DNA of 50,212 nt from Planctomycetota bacterium (GCA_016178505.1 JACOTG010000028.1:1-50212); one strand, 5' to 3'; positions 16,503 to 24,775 are shown, counted from the stretch's first letter. Numbers and translations: made by a program. The notes: generated by a model not told the origin, from the sequence alone.

Positions 16503-19500
16503 TCACCCGCGACTGATGGTCGCGTCCAGGTTGAGCACGGTGTTGGCGATCAAAGTCCACGCCGCCAGCTCGGCCGCATCGAGCGCCGTGGGAACGGGCG
16601 AGTCTCCGACGTCGAGCAGTTTCGAGGCGTCGTCGGGGGACTCGCGATATCGCTTGCGGAATCGCGCCAGCTCTTCGTGCAACGACTCGATCGCGTCGGC
16701 GTCGGGCGAGTGGCCGGTGCATCGCCGGAATAGCCGCGCGATGCGATCGTGATCGGTGCCGGCGACGGCGAGCGTGTGCTGCGCCAGGACGCGCGCGGCC
16801 TCGACGAACTGTTCGTCGTTCCAAAGGACCAGTGCCTGCAGCGGAGTGTCCGTCGTCGGGCGACGAATCGTGCAGAACTCGCGCGTCGGGGCGTCGAACG
16901 TCTGCAGCGATGGGGGAGGGCACGCGCGCTTCCAGTACGTGTAGAGGCTGCGGCGCCACAGTTCGTCGCCGTCGCCGCGCACGAAGACGCGCGTGTTCGA
17001 CGCGGGCATCGCGACCTCCTGCCACAGTCCATCGGGTTGGTACGGCTTCACGGACGGGCCGCCCAGGCGCTCGACCAGCAAGCCCGAGACGTAGAGCGCT
17101 TGGTCGCGAATCTGCTCGGCGGCGAGGCGGCGACGCGGGAAGAACGAGAACCACCGGTTTTCCGGGTCGCGGTCACGAAGCTCCGGTCTCGCGCGGGAGC
17201 TTTGACGATACGTCGCGCTCGTCACGAGGCGCTCGAGCATCGATTGCACGTTCCAGCCGCCTTCGCGGAACTCCACGGCCAGCCAGTCGAGGAGTTCCGG
17301 ATGGCTCGGCCATTCGCCTTGCTGTCCGAGGTCCTCGCTCGTGCGCACGATCCCGGTGCCGAAGACCATCTCCCACAGCCGGTTCACGGCCACGCGCGCG
17401 ACGAGCGGATTGCCGGCCGACGTCATCCACCGTGCGAGCCCGAGCCGATTGGCGGGCGCGTCGTCCGGCAGCTTCCCGAGTGCGGGCGGAACGGCGCGTG
17501 TCACCGGGCGCGTCTTGTCGGGATGGTCGTACTGGCCGCGAACGAGGACGAACGTCTCTCGAGGTTTCTCGAGCTCCTGCATCACCATCGTGCGCGGGAT
17601 TTCTCGATCGAGCTCGGCGACGCGACTCTCGAGTGCCGCGATCTTCGCGACGTGTTCTCGATAGAGAGGCGAGTAGGCCGTTCGCCACGCGCGGACGAGT
17701 CGATCATTCAGCTCTTGCGTTCGAGCCACGTCGGGAAGAAACGCGGCGACCATGTCTCCGGTCAGCTCGGAGGCTTCACGCTCGGCACGATAGTAGAACC
17801 CGCATTCTCCCCCGACGTTCACGATCTTCAAGACGAGCGTGTGGATGCCCGGGTGAAGCTCGAGCGTCGCGCGATCCTGGTCCGCCGCGAGAGAGCGAGC
17901 GTCCTTTTTCGACGCGACCTCGTGACCGTCTAGGTAAAGGCGGAACCCGTCGTCGCTGCCGAGCGAAAGGTCGATTCGTCGCGGCGCGGGGACGAACAGT
18001 CGCTTGCCGACGTACGTGGCGTTCACTCCAGTCGGCAGGCCGCCGTTCAGCACGCCATCGCGAAGTCCGTCGCCATGGCGCCAGAATTGATTCCCGCCTC
18101 CGAAGTCGTGCTTCAGGTCGAGGGTGGTTTCTTTCTCGGGTCCGAACGCGGTTGCGAAGACCGCTTCGTCGTTGTCCGCGGGGAACGGACCGACGAGGTA
18201 CCAGCCGCTCGTCGCGGCGGGAAGTGCCGCGATTCCAGCGTCGCCGACGCGGCCCACGTCGAGGCGGACGCGACCGAACGTGTGCCGCGCGTAAACGGAG
18301 TCGTACTGCAGCCGCACGACGATGTCGGTGCCCCCGTCGAATCCGAACGGCCCGTCGGCGAGCAGGAGCGCCACGCGCCCGCCCGCGAAGCGATGCGCGT
18401 CTACGGCCCATCCGAGGTGGTCGGTCGGGTCGAGAACGTTCACGACCGCAAAGTCGCCGTCGGGCTGCTCGCGGCTGGCCCAGGCCCAGCCGAAGCGAAG
18501 GGATTGACGTTTCGTCGGGTCGGCCACCGACGCCGCCTCGGCGATGACGCCCGTGAGAACGGCGTTGCCGTTGTCCGCGCGACCGACGCGCCCGTTCGGC
18601 AAGCTCGGATCCGCGAGCGCCTCGAGGGCGAGGAGGCGAAGGCCGGTCGCGTCCGTGCGAAGCGTGATCACGTGCTCGTCCCGGTCGGGGTTCTTGCCGG
18701 ACGCGAGGATCGAGCCGTCCGGCAGGACGTTCAGCGTCGCGCCGCCCGTCGACTCCGCAGCGACGGCGGTCGCCGTTTTCCACTCGAGCCCGCTCTTCTT
18801 CGATTGCTCTGCGAAGAACGCGGCGCGCGGCGCGTCTTCCTCCGGCGCGGGCGCATCGAGTGCGCGCTGCAGCTCGGCGAGGTTGTCGCGCGCCACTTGC
18901 AATTCGGTGCTTTGCTCCGGAGTTGCCACGGTCATGAACGGCTCGAACGCGCGCTTCGGATCGGGAAGCTGCGAGTAGACGCCGGGCTCGTCGATCGAAT
19001 CGAAGAACGCGTAGAAGCGGTAGAAGTCCTCCTGCGAGATCGGGTCGAACTTGTGCTCGTGGCAGCGCGCGCATCCCATCGTCAGCCCGAGGAAGACGGC
19101 GCCGGTCGTCGCCGCGCGCTCGACCGCGTACTCGACGAGGTACTCCTCGGAGAGAGCGCCGCCCTCGTCCGACGTCACGTGGCAGCGGTTGAATCCGCTT
19201 GCGACCTTCTGCGCCTGCGTCGCATTCGGGAGGAGATCCCCCGCGAGCTGCTCGGTGACGAAGCGATCGAACGGCATGTTGTCGTGGTACGCCGCAAGCA
19301 GCCAATCGCGCCACGGCCAGATCGTGCGGCCGGCGTCGGTGTGGATGCCGGACGTGTCCGCGAACCGCGCGGCGTCGCACCACGGCGTCGCCATGCGCTC
19401 GGCGTAGCGCGTGCGATACGGCTCTTCGTGGAGCAGGCGTTCGACCCAGCGCTCGTACGCGTCGGGCCGCTCGTCGGCGACGAACGCATCGAGTTCTTCC

Positions 19501-20156
19501 GGCGTCGGCGGCAGCCCCGTGAGATCGAAGAAGACGCGGCGCAGCAACGTCTCGCGGTCGGCTTCGGGGCTCGGCTCCACGCCTTCGCGTTCGAGCTTCG
19601 CGAGAACGAAGCGATCGATCTCGTTGCGACACCACGATGCCTGCTTCGGCTCGGGGACGGGCGGGCGCTTCGGCGGCACGAACGACCAATGCGGTTCGTA
19701 GGTCGCGCCCTCGGCGATCCATCGGCGAACGATTTCGCGCTCGTCGGCGGAGAGCGGGCGCTTGTTGCTGTCCGGCGGCGGCATGCGCACGCTCGGATCG
19801 TCGCTGTTCACCCGGCGCCACATCGCGCTCGCTTCGGGATGGCCCGGCACGATCGCCGCGTGGTCGCCGCGCACCGCGGTTGCGATCTCCGCGACGTCGA
19901 GACGCAGGTCCTTCTGCCGCTTCGCACTGTCGGGCCCGTGACACTTGAAGCAGCGATCGGAGAGGATCGGCCGAACGTCGCGGTCGTATCGCACGGGCTC
20001 GAGTGGAGCGGCAGCGACGGGCTCCGCCTTCGGCGGCGCCGATGCGGCGGGCTCGGGGGTGGGCTCGCGCGAACAACCCGCGATGGCCACGAGCACGATT
20101 GCCACGACGGCGCGCGCGAGGGCGAAGCCGGCTCGCGAGCAAGAAAGACGTCGCAT
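16503..20156 (-). CDS. Planctomycete cytochrome C (PSCyt1) - DUF1549 - DUF1553 lipoprotein
   Basis: 1217 residues. ATG 20156 gives a lipoprotein signal peptide (VAIVLVAIAGC, Cys28), preceded by GGGGATGG; the frame extends upstream without a better start. Domains: PSCyt1 haem domain at about 55-155 (CFKCH at 69-73, RMPPPDSNKRPLS), DUF1549 at about 190-400 (NEIDRFVLAKLEREGVEPSP, RRVFFDLTGLPPTPEELDAF, GCARCHEHKFDPI with a second CxxCH), an inserted beta-rich PA14-like or sugar-binding region at about 560-830 (SLGSDDGFRLYLDGHEVASK, LHPGIHTLVLKIVNVGG), and DUF1553 at about 930-1200 (NRLWEMVFGTGIVRTSEDLGQQGEWPSHPELLDWLA). It is first gene of the operon with the DUF1501 and DUF2231-cytochrome genes. 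The likely role is in redox-coupled breakdown of polysaccharides at the cell surface; that is inference from gene context in the phylum. Confidence 0.93.
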   Translation of the reverse strand: MRRLSCSRAGFALARAVVAIVLVAIAGCSREPTPEPAASAPPKAEPVAAAPLEPVRYDRDVRPILSDRCFKCHGPDSAKRQKDLRLDVAEIATAVRGDHAAIVPGHPEASAMWRRVNSDDPSVRMPPPDSNKRPLSADEREIVRRWIAEGATYEPHWSFVPPKRPPVPEPKQASWCRNEIDRFVLAKLEREGVEPSPEADRETLLRRVFFDLTGLPPTPEELDAFVADERPDAYERWVERLLHEEPYRTRYAERMATPWCDAARFADTSGIHTDAGRTIWPWRDWLLAAYHDNMPFDRFVTEQLAGDLLPNATQAQKVASGFNRCHVTSDEGGALSEEYLVEYAVERAATTGAVFLGLTMGCARCHEHKFDPISQEDFYRFYAFFDSIDEPGVYSQLPDPKRAFEPFMTVATPEQSTELQVARDNLAELQRALDAPAPEEDAPRAAFFAEQSKKSGLEWKTATAVAAESTGGATLNVLPDGSILASGKNPDRDEHVITLRTDATGLRLLALEALADPSLPNGRVGRADNGNAVLTGVIAEAASVADPTKRQSLRFGWAWASREQPDGDFAVVNVLDPTDHLGWAVDAHRFAGGRVALLLADGPFGFDGGTDIVVRLQYDSVYARHTFGRVRLDVGRVGDAGIAALPAATSGWYLVGPFPADNDEAVFATAFGPEKETTLDLKHDFGGGNQFWRHGDGLRDGVLNGGLPTGVNATYVGKRLFVPAPRRIDLSLGSDDGFRLYLDGHEVASKKDARSLAADQDRATLELHPGIHTLVLKIVNVGGECGFYYRAEREASELTGDMVAAFLPDVARTQELNDRLVRAWRTAYSPLYREHVAKIAALESRVAELDREIPRTMVMQELEKPRETFVLVRGQYDHPDKTRPVTRAVPPALGKLPDDAPANRLGLARWMTSAGNPLVARVAVNRLWEMVFGTGIVRTSEDLGQQGEWPSHPELLDWLAVEFREGGWNVQSMLERLVTSATYRQSSRARPELRDRDPENRWFSFFPRRRLAAEQIRDQALYVSGLLVERLGGPSVKPYQPDGLWQEVAMPASNTRVFVRGDGDELWRRSLYTYWKRACPPPSLQTFDAPTREFCTIRRPTTDTPLQALVLWNDEQFVEAARVLAQHTLAVAGTDHDRIARLFRRCTGHSPDADAIESLHEELARFRKRYRESPDDASKLLDVGDSPVPTALDAAELAAWTLIANTVLNLDATISRG

Positions 20157-20446
20157 GAAGCCATCCCCGTCGGTCACAGACGATGCGCTCGGAATCGAAG
20201 CGCGCCGATTGTATCCGCGACGTCGGGCAAGCAGGAAACGGCTTTCCCCGCGTGCCGAGCGGTCGAGTCTCCACCGAGCCCGCGCGTCCGCTTCGTCCGC
20301 GAGCCGCGGCTGCCGCGTCGACACCGAATCAGCGTACCCGTCTCCGTCGTGAGCGACGGCCGCAGGTTCGATGCCGGAAGATAGTCATTGCGTCCGGCGG
20401 CGCCACGGGGTTTGCTAGGGGCCGGAGACAAATCGAGGAGACGCTG

Positions 20447-21718
20447 ATGAAACGACGCTGCTGGCTCTTTCTCGTTTTCGCATTCGCCGTTCCCGCGGCC
20501 GCGCAAGACCTGATCGTGAACGGCTCGTTCGAGAGCCCGACCGTGGCGCCGGGAACGGTTCAGTACCTCACGACGATTCCCGGCTGGCAAGCCGAACCCG
20601 GACCGCCGATCGAGATCCAGAACAACTGCTGCGGCGCCGCCTACGCCGGCAACCAGCTCGTCGAGCTGGACAGCAACTCGCGCACGGCGACCGGCGCGAT
20701 GTACCAGGACATCCCAACGCAATCCGGGCGGTCGTACACGCTCCGCTTCGGATACTCGGCGCGTCCGGGCGTCGCGGACAATCGAATACAGGTCTGGTGG
20801 GACGGCGGGCTCGTCACCACGCTCGATCGAAACGCCACGGGGCAGACGACGACGCAGTGGTCTGCTCAGTCGTTCACCGTCGTCGCCACGCAAACGACGA
20901 CGCGCGTTCGGTTCGCCGACGTGAGCGCGATGGACACGGTCGGCGGTTACATCGATGGCGTGTCGGTCGTCGCGCGCGGGATCCAACTGGCGACGATCGT
21001 CCCGACGAGCGGCTACGATTTCGGCGGTGATCTCGTGCACCTCACGGGGACGGGCTTCACGAGCGTTGCCGATACGACCGTGACGTTCGGGGGAACGCCG
21101 GCGACGGTCGTCTCCGTTTCCTCGACCGCGATCGACGTTCTCACGCCGGCCGGGCTCGGAGTCGTCGACGTGGTGGTGACGAACACGATCGGGAGCGCGA
21201 CGTTGACGAGCGCGTACACCTACGCCCCGCCCGAGCTGGCCGCGCGATTCGGCAACGTGAACGTCGGCGCCGGCGACCGCGAGGACGTGCTCCTCGTCAA
21301 CGCCGTTCCGGGAGATGCGAACCGCGAGGTCGTGCTGACGACGGGGCAGCCATTCACGATCACGATGGGATCTCCGTCGAGCCGCGCGAGCGCACGGTTC
21401 GCGATTTATGTTTGGAACGGCGCGTCGAGCGCCGCGACGTTGCGCGGGCAGCCCGCAAACCTCGGCGTCGCCGTCTTTCCGACGCCGCTCAACTTTGGGG
21501 ACGCGCCACAACCGCGTCAGATCGGAAACAACTTCGATCTAAGGCTCGGATCGGCGACCTTTGCGACGAGTCGCGCTCCGTCCCTCATCGGTCAACTCCC
21601 GAACGGTTGGCCGCGGCGCCTCGTCGCGACGATGCAGGGGATCATCCAGGACGACGGATCGCAGATCGCGAACCGCGTGAGCCTCACGAATGCCATCGTC
21701 TTGCGAATCCACCCGTGA
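20447..21718 (+). CDS. Secreted TIG-domain protein with a planctomycete-type C-terminal tail domain
   Basis: 423 residues from ATG 20447 behind GAGGAG (20435-20440). Residues 1-20 (MKRRCWLFLVFAFAVPAAAQ) are a clear signal peptide. Residues 21-175 begin DLIVNGSFESPTVAPG and form a DUF642/carbohydrate-binding-like beta sandwich with a conserved NxCCG pair. Residues about 180-258 are an IPT/TIG immunoglobulin-like domain (IVPTSGYDFGG, VHLTGTGF, VDVVVTNTIGSAT). Residues about 264-423 are a domain starting GNVNVGAGDREDVLLVNAVPG and ending VATMQGIIQDDG ... SLTNAIVLRIHP; a divergent version ends the 900-residue FG-GAP protein at 34445-37147, and a broken one lies at 34204-34399. The protein is exported and probably sticks to surfaces or glycans. 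It is divergent from the PSCyt1 operon with 290 bases between, where I see no further feature. Confidence 0.85.
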   Translation: MKRRCWLFLVFAFAVPAAAQDLIVNGSFESPTVAPGTVQYLTTIPGWQAEPGPPIEIQNNCCGAAYAGNQLVELDSNSRTATGAMYQDIPTQSGRSYTLRFGYSARPGVADNRIQVWWDGGLVTTLDRNATGQTTTQWSAQSFTVVATQTTTRVRFADVSAMDTVGGYIDGVSVVARGIQLATIVPTSGYDFGGDLVHLTGTGFTSVADTTVTFGGTPATVVSVSSTAIDVLTPAGLGVVDVVVTNTIGSATLTSAYTYAPPELAARFGNVNVGAGDREDVLLVNAVPGDANREVVLTTGQPFTITMGSPSSRASARFAIYVWNGASSAATLRGQPANLGVAVFPTPLNFGDAPQPRQIGNNFDLRLGSATFATSRAPSLIGQLPNGWPRRLVATMQGIIQDDGSQIANRVSLTNAIVLRIHP

Positions 21719-21810
21719 GGAGGACGAGTCGATTGCGCGCTCGTCGACGATGAACGAGTAGCGTCCGCCAAGATCGCGCGCGCGCGATCGATGATCGAGG
21801 GTCGAAGGAC

Positions 21811-23001
21811 TCAAGCGGCGACGGCGCGCATGCGATTTGCCAGATCGCGAATGCGATCCATCGAGAGCTGGAGTGCGGGCGCATACTCGCGCGGCACGCA
21901 CTCGCCGCAGATCTCGTAGGCGAGGTCGCCGATAATCGCCGAATTCGCCGTGAGCGCCGCGGACTGAGTTCGCCCGTCGGGCAGCGACTCGCACAGCGCA
22001 CAGAATTCGGCAAGGCCGGCCGCAAGCGAGGTGAGAATCGCTTCGAGCACGGGCTCTTCGGGCACTTGCTGCGTTCGATAGAGCAGGTCGTGCACCGTTC
22101 GCAGCTCGCCCGCGAGCATCATGCCCACGCTCTCGAGCCGCTGCAGCATGCGATCGAGCGACAGCCGCTCCAGCAGCGATTCGTTCGACAGAGTTTGCAG
22201 CTCCGACAGCACGACGTAGAGGTTCGTGCGCACTCGACCGAGCCGATCCTCGAACGCGATGCGGTGAATCTCTTCGGTGAGGTGCTCTTGTCGTCCCGAG
22301 ACGAGCTTCGACACGATGAGGCCGAAGACGAGGAGTTCCGTCGCGCTTTCGGCGACGGCGAGTGCACGAACGATCCCGGCGGGTACGACGTCGCCGAATC
22401 CGACCGAAGTCGCGGTGACGAAGCTGAAGTAGATCGAGGTCGCGAGCCCCGCGAGGTCGAGCCTCACCGGCACGCCGCGATCGACGAGCCCGCCCGGCAT
22501 CGCCGCCTCGAGGAGCCAGAAGATCGTCCCGAAGCCGACGACCATCCCGAACCAGATTCCGAAGAGCGCGCCGAAGGACTGGCCCGCGAGCCGATCGAAG
22601 AACGCCGAGAGCCATCGCGTGCGCGGGTCGGCTGGACGTCGCACACGAGGAGCGGCTCTCGCCGAGCCCTCGCCGATCTCGATGATGCCGCCGCCTGCCC
22701 TCCACCCCGCAATGCCGTCCGAGAGGTGGAGGACGTTCGCGTAGCCGATCTCGTGAAGCAGGCCCACGGCCTGCGCGCCGAGCGGTCAGGTGGGGCCACC
22801 GCAGTAAACGGCGATCTCCGCGGACGGGTCGGGGAGGACGACAGAGGCGCGCGCGCGCAGCTCGGCGATCGGCAAGTTCACGGCGCCGGGGATGTGACCC
22901 TCGACGAACGACGCGTGCGGCAGCACGTCGACGAGCACGAAACCCGGCCGACCTACCCGTCGCCGAAGGTCGTCGACCGTGATTTCCAATTCCGCGTTCA
23001 T
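21811..23001 (-). CDS. Rhodanese - potassium channel fusion with in-frame UGA at the catalytic Cys position (candidate selenoprotein)
   Basis: Read through one UGA (22786-22788) this frame gives 396 residues; read conventionally it splits into a 71-residue piece (from ATG 23001) and a 318-residue piece that could start at GTG 22767. Residues 1-105 form one rhodanese domain: VLVDVLPHASFVEGHIPGAVNLP, then AVYCGGPT, UGA at position 72, then PLGAQAVGLLHEIGYANV and GIAGWRAGG. Related rhodaneses have Cys at exactly this point (YCxxPxCPxS), and it is the sulfur-accepting residue. Residues about 130-230 form a two-helix channel with pore filter TATSVGFGD (filter around residues 197-204), followed by a helical cytoplasmic tail. 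UGA is followed by a hairpin (next entry). Possible readings are selenocysteine insertion, a recent nonsense change of TGC/TGT, or sequence error. The frame stays fully coding on both sides. Confidence 0.75.
22758..22788 (-). promoter_or_regulatory. SECIS-like hairpin directly downstream of the in-frame UGA
   Basis: On the minus strand, UGA (22788-22786) is followed by 11 bases, then a perfect 7-bp stem (GCAGGCC / GGCCUGC, 22774-22768 with 22764-22758) closed by the loop GUG (22767-22765). The loop begins 18 bases after the UGA and starts with G. As I recall, bacterial SECIS elements have a short stem, a small loop with G in its first two positions, and 16-37 bases between UGA and loop; this hairpin fits. 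The base after UGA is C, as in known selenoprotein genes. In DNA this GC-rich such a hairpin can also arise by chance, so this is supporting and not conclusive. Confidence 0.45.
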
Positions 23002-23226
23002 GGGCTACTGCATACCGAGTGCGATGCCCGACGACAACCCTCCATCGCGCGGTGCCGCGGCTCCCGATCGAGAACCCGTGCGAGCCGCGATCGAGAATCG
23101 CGCGTGCGGTGCGCAGCGTCGGACCGATGCCCCGGGCGAGACGGCCGTCGTCTGGGGTCTGACCCCATCCGACGGCACGCGCTTCGCGGAGTGCCCGGGC
23201 ATGGCAAATTCGTCGAGGGAATCAAC

Positions 23227-23832
23227 ATGATTACGCGCGAAAGTCTCGTCCTGAGTCTGTGCCTGGGGCTGGCATTGACGGGCTGCGCCTATACCGGCAC
23301 CGCCCAAAAGTTCAACGCAGCGGAATTCGATGCCGATGACCGCTGGGTCGTCGTGCGAGACGTTCCGCTCGTGCGTCAAGAGAGCCGAGAAGATTGCGGT
23401 GCGGCCGCCCTCACGATGATGCTCGCCTACTGGCGGATTCCGACGTCGCTCGAGGAGGTGAAGGACGGCTGTCCCCCGTCGGAACACGGCATACGCGCCG
23501 GCGATCTCCGGGAGTTTGCGCGATCGAAAGGCCTACAGGCGTTCCTCTTCCACGGCGAATTCGACGATCTCCGGCGGGAGCTCGCACGGCGCCGACCGCT
23601 GCTGGTGGGGATGGCGAAGCCTTTCATGAACGGCACGTTCACGCACTACGAGGTCGTCGTCGCCGTCCACCCGGAAAACCAGATCGTCGTCACGCTCGAC
23701 CCCGCGAGAGGCTGGCAGCAGGACACCTTCGACGGGTTCTTGCGCGAGTGGGACCCGGTCGGCAGGCCCACCATGGTCGCGTTCAAGATCGACGAATCGA
23801 CGGCGGCGAACACAGCCGCCATCCAACACTAA
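23227..23832 (+). CDS. C39-like cysteine peptidase lipoprotein
   Basis: 201 residues from ATG 23227 behind GAGGGA (23215-23220); the frame is open much further upstream but only this start gives a lipoprotein signal (LGLALTGC, Cys20). The mature part is a papain-like C39 domain: Q51 and C57 in VRQESREDCGAAALTMMLAYW, H140 in THYEVVVAV and D158 in VTLDPARG, so the catalytic set is complete. C39 peptidases normally cut leader peptides after Gly-Gly; most are fused to ABC exporters, this one is free and anchored to a membrane outside the cytoplasm. Twenty bases downstream begins the first of two 123-residue proteins with Gly-Gly sites before a hydrophobic tail, which I take as probable substrates. 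The arrangement recalls the PA2778 (cysteine peptidase) and PA2779 gene pair of pseudomonads, from memory. Confidence 0.85.
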   Translation: MITRESLVLSLCLGLALTGCAYTGTAQKFNAAEFDADDRWVVVRDVPLVRQESREDCGAAALTMMLAYWRIPTSLEEVKDGCPPSEHGIRAGDLREFARSKGLQAFLFHGEFDDLRRELARRRPLLVGMAKPFMNGTFTHYEVVVAVHPENQIVVTLDPARGWQQDTFDGFLREWDPVGRPTMVAFKIDESTAANTAAIQH

Positions 23833-23852
23833 TCGATTGGAAGGAGATCGAC

Positions 23853-24224
23853 ATGCTTCGATCGATTCGTCTTCTGCTGCTCGTCTTCGTCGTCATCTCG
23901 CCGATCGTTTCATCGTTGGCGCGCGCGGAGGGAGTTCCGGCGACGATCACGGAGAGAAGCGCCTACGTCGCCCTCGAGCGTGAGTCGAGCGGCCTCGACC
24001 AGTTCGCCGGCGGGGGCACGGTTCCGAACCGTCTCGTCCTGCCGCACGGCCTCGGGACCGGCACCTCGGCGAGTCTCGAGGAGACGAACGCGTACGCAGA
24101 ACGCCAGGCCGCCTCGCCGGGCGTCGAAAATTTCGTGGGAGGCGACTTCGGCGGATTCATCATTGCCCTCGCGTTCATCGCAGCGATCGTGATCATCGTT
24201 TGGCTCGTCGTCAATCATCATTGA
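23853..24224 (+). CDS. Small exported double-glycine protein, copy 1 (candidate C39 substrate)
   Basis: 123 residues from ATG 23853, with AAGGAGATCGAC just upstream; starts 20 bases after the peptidase stop. Residues 1-25 are a signal peptide (LLLLVFVVISPIVSSLARA). The middle is hydrophilic with a GGG at 53-55 (DQFAGGGTVPNRLVLPHG). Near the C-terminus comes SPGVENFVGGDFGG with Gly pairs at 96-97 and 100-101, followed by a very hydrophobic stretch (FIIALAFIAAIVIIVWLVV) ending NHH. Cutting after either Gly pair would release a 22- to 26-residue membrane-seeking peptide; without cutting, the tail is a membrane anchor. It is about 65-70 percent identical over its length to the next gene. I do not recognise the family by name; analogy with PA2779-type proteins is tentative. 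Confidence 0.8.
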   Translation: MLRSIRLLLLVFVVISPIVSSLARAEGVPATITERSAYVALERESSGLDQFAGGGTVPNRLVLPHGLGTGTSASLEETNAYAERQAASPGVENFVGGDFGGFIIALAFIAAIVIIVWLVVNHH

Positions 24225-24280
24225 TTCGCGCCGGCCGGACACGACGACCCGCAACTTTGATCGTCTAGGAGGAGATCGAC

Positions 24281-24652
24281 ATGTTTCGAACGATTCGGTT
24301 TCTGCTGCTCGTCCTCATCGTGATCTCGCCGATTCTCACGTCGTTGGCGCGAGCGGAGGGCTCTCCGGGGACGGCTTCGGAAAGAAGCGCCTACGCTGCC
24401 CTCGAGCGCGAGTCCGGCGGACTCGAGCAATTCGCGGGCGGCGGGACGGTCCCGAACCAACTCGTCCTGCCGCACGGCTTCGGGACTGGCAGCTCGGCGA
24501 CGCTCGAAGAGATGAATGTGTACACGCAACGTCAAGCCGCCTCGCCCGGCGTCGAAGACTTCGTCGGAGGCGAACTCGGCGGCTTGATCATCGCCCTCGC
24601 GGTCATCGCCGCGATCGTGATCATCGTTTGGATCGTCATCCCCTGGCACTAA
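24281..24652 (+). CDS. Small exported double-glycine protein, copy 2 (paralogue of the preceding gene)
   Basis: 123 residues from ATG 24281 behind AGGAGGAGATCGAC, the same leader sequence as copy 1, so the ribosome site was duplicated too. Same plan: signal peptide 1-25 (FLLLVLIVISPILTSLARA), the conserved centre with FAGGGTVPNQLVLPHGFGTG, SPGVEDFVGGELGG with Gly pairs at 96-97 and 100-101, and the hydrophobic tail LIIALAVIAAIVIIVWIVI ending PWH. Exactly equal length and changes that are mostly conservative show a tandem duplication kept under selection. The regions that vary most are the first residues after the signal cleavage and the last three residues. The end of this gene is itself partly repeated downstream. 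Probably co-transcribed with the C39-like peptidase gene. Confidence 0.8.
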   Translation: MFRTIRFLLLVLIVISPILTSLARAEGSPGTASERSAYAALERESGGLEQFAGGGTVPNQLVLPHGFGTGSSATLEEMNVYTQRQAASPGVEDFVGGELGGLIIALAVIAAIVIIVWIVIPWH

Positions 24653-24775
24653 TCGGAAACGAATGGTGCTCATCGTTTGATCTTTGATTGGTGATCCCCT
24701 GGCACTAATCGGGGACCCATGTTGCTTTTCGTTTGATTGGGGATCCCCGGGCATCGATCGGAAACGAGCGGAGGT
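24620..24775 (+). repeat. Three degenerate tandem repeats derived from the end of copy 2
   Basis: The last bases of the preceding gene and its stop (ATCCCCTGGCACTAATCGG at 24638-24656) recur identically at 24694-24712 and in altered form at 24743-24761. Each is preceded by a version of TCGTTTGAT, giving units of about 50-56 bases at roughly 24620-24669, 24670-24725 and 24726-24775. The repeats fill the space between two convergent genes and stop at the stop codon of the next one. They look like replication slippage or failed further gene duplication. No stable hairpin with a T run is visible, so I do not call a terminator. Confidence 0.7.

Noticed and set aside
21772-21789. Perfect 18-base palindrome GATCGCGCGCGCGCGATC between convergent genes
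   Set aside because: No loop and no T run, so not a terminator; a GC alternation of this kind is expected by chance in such DNA.
24281-24652. Classical class II bacteriocin with an ABC exporter
   Set aside because: The small proteins have a normal Sec signal peptide and the Gly pairs are near the C-terminus, and no exporter gene is present, so the standard double-glycine leader model does not apply.
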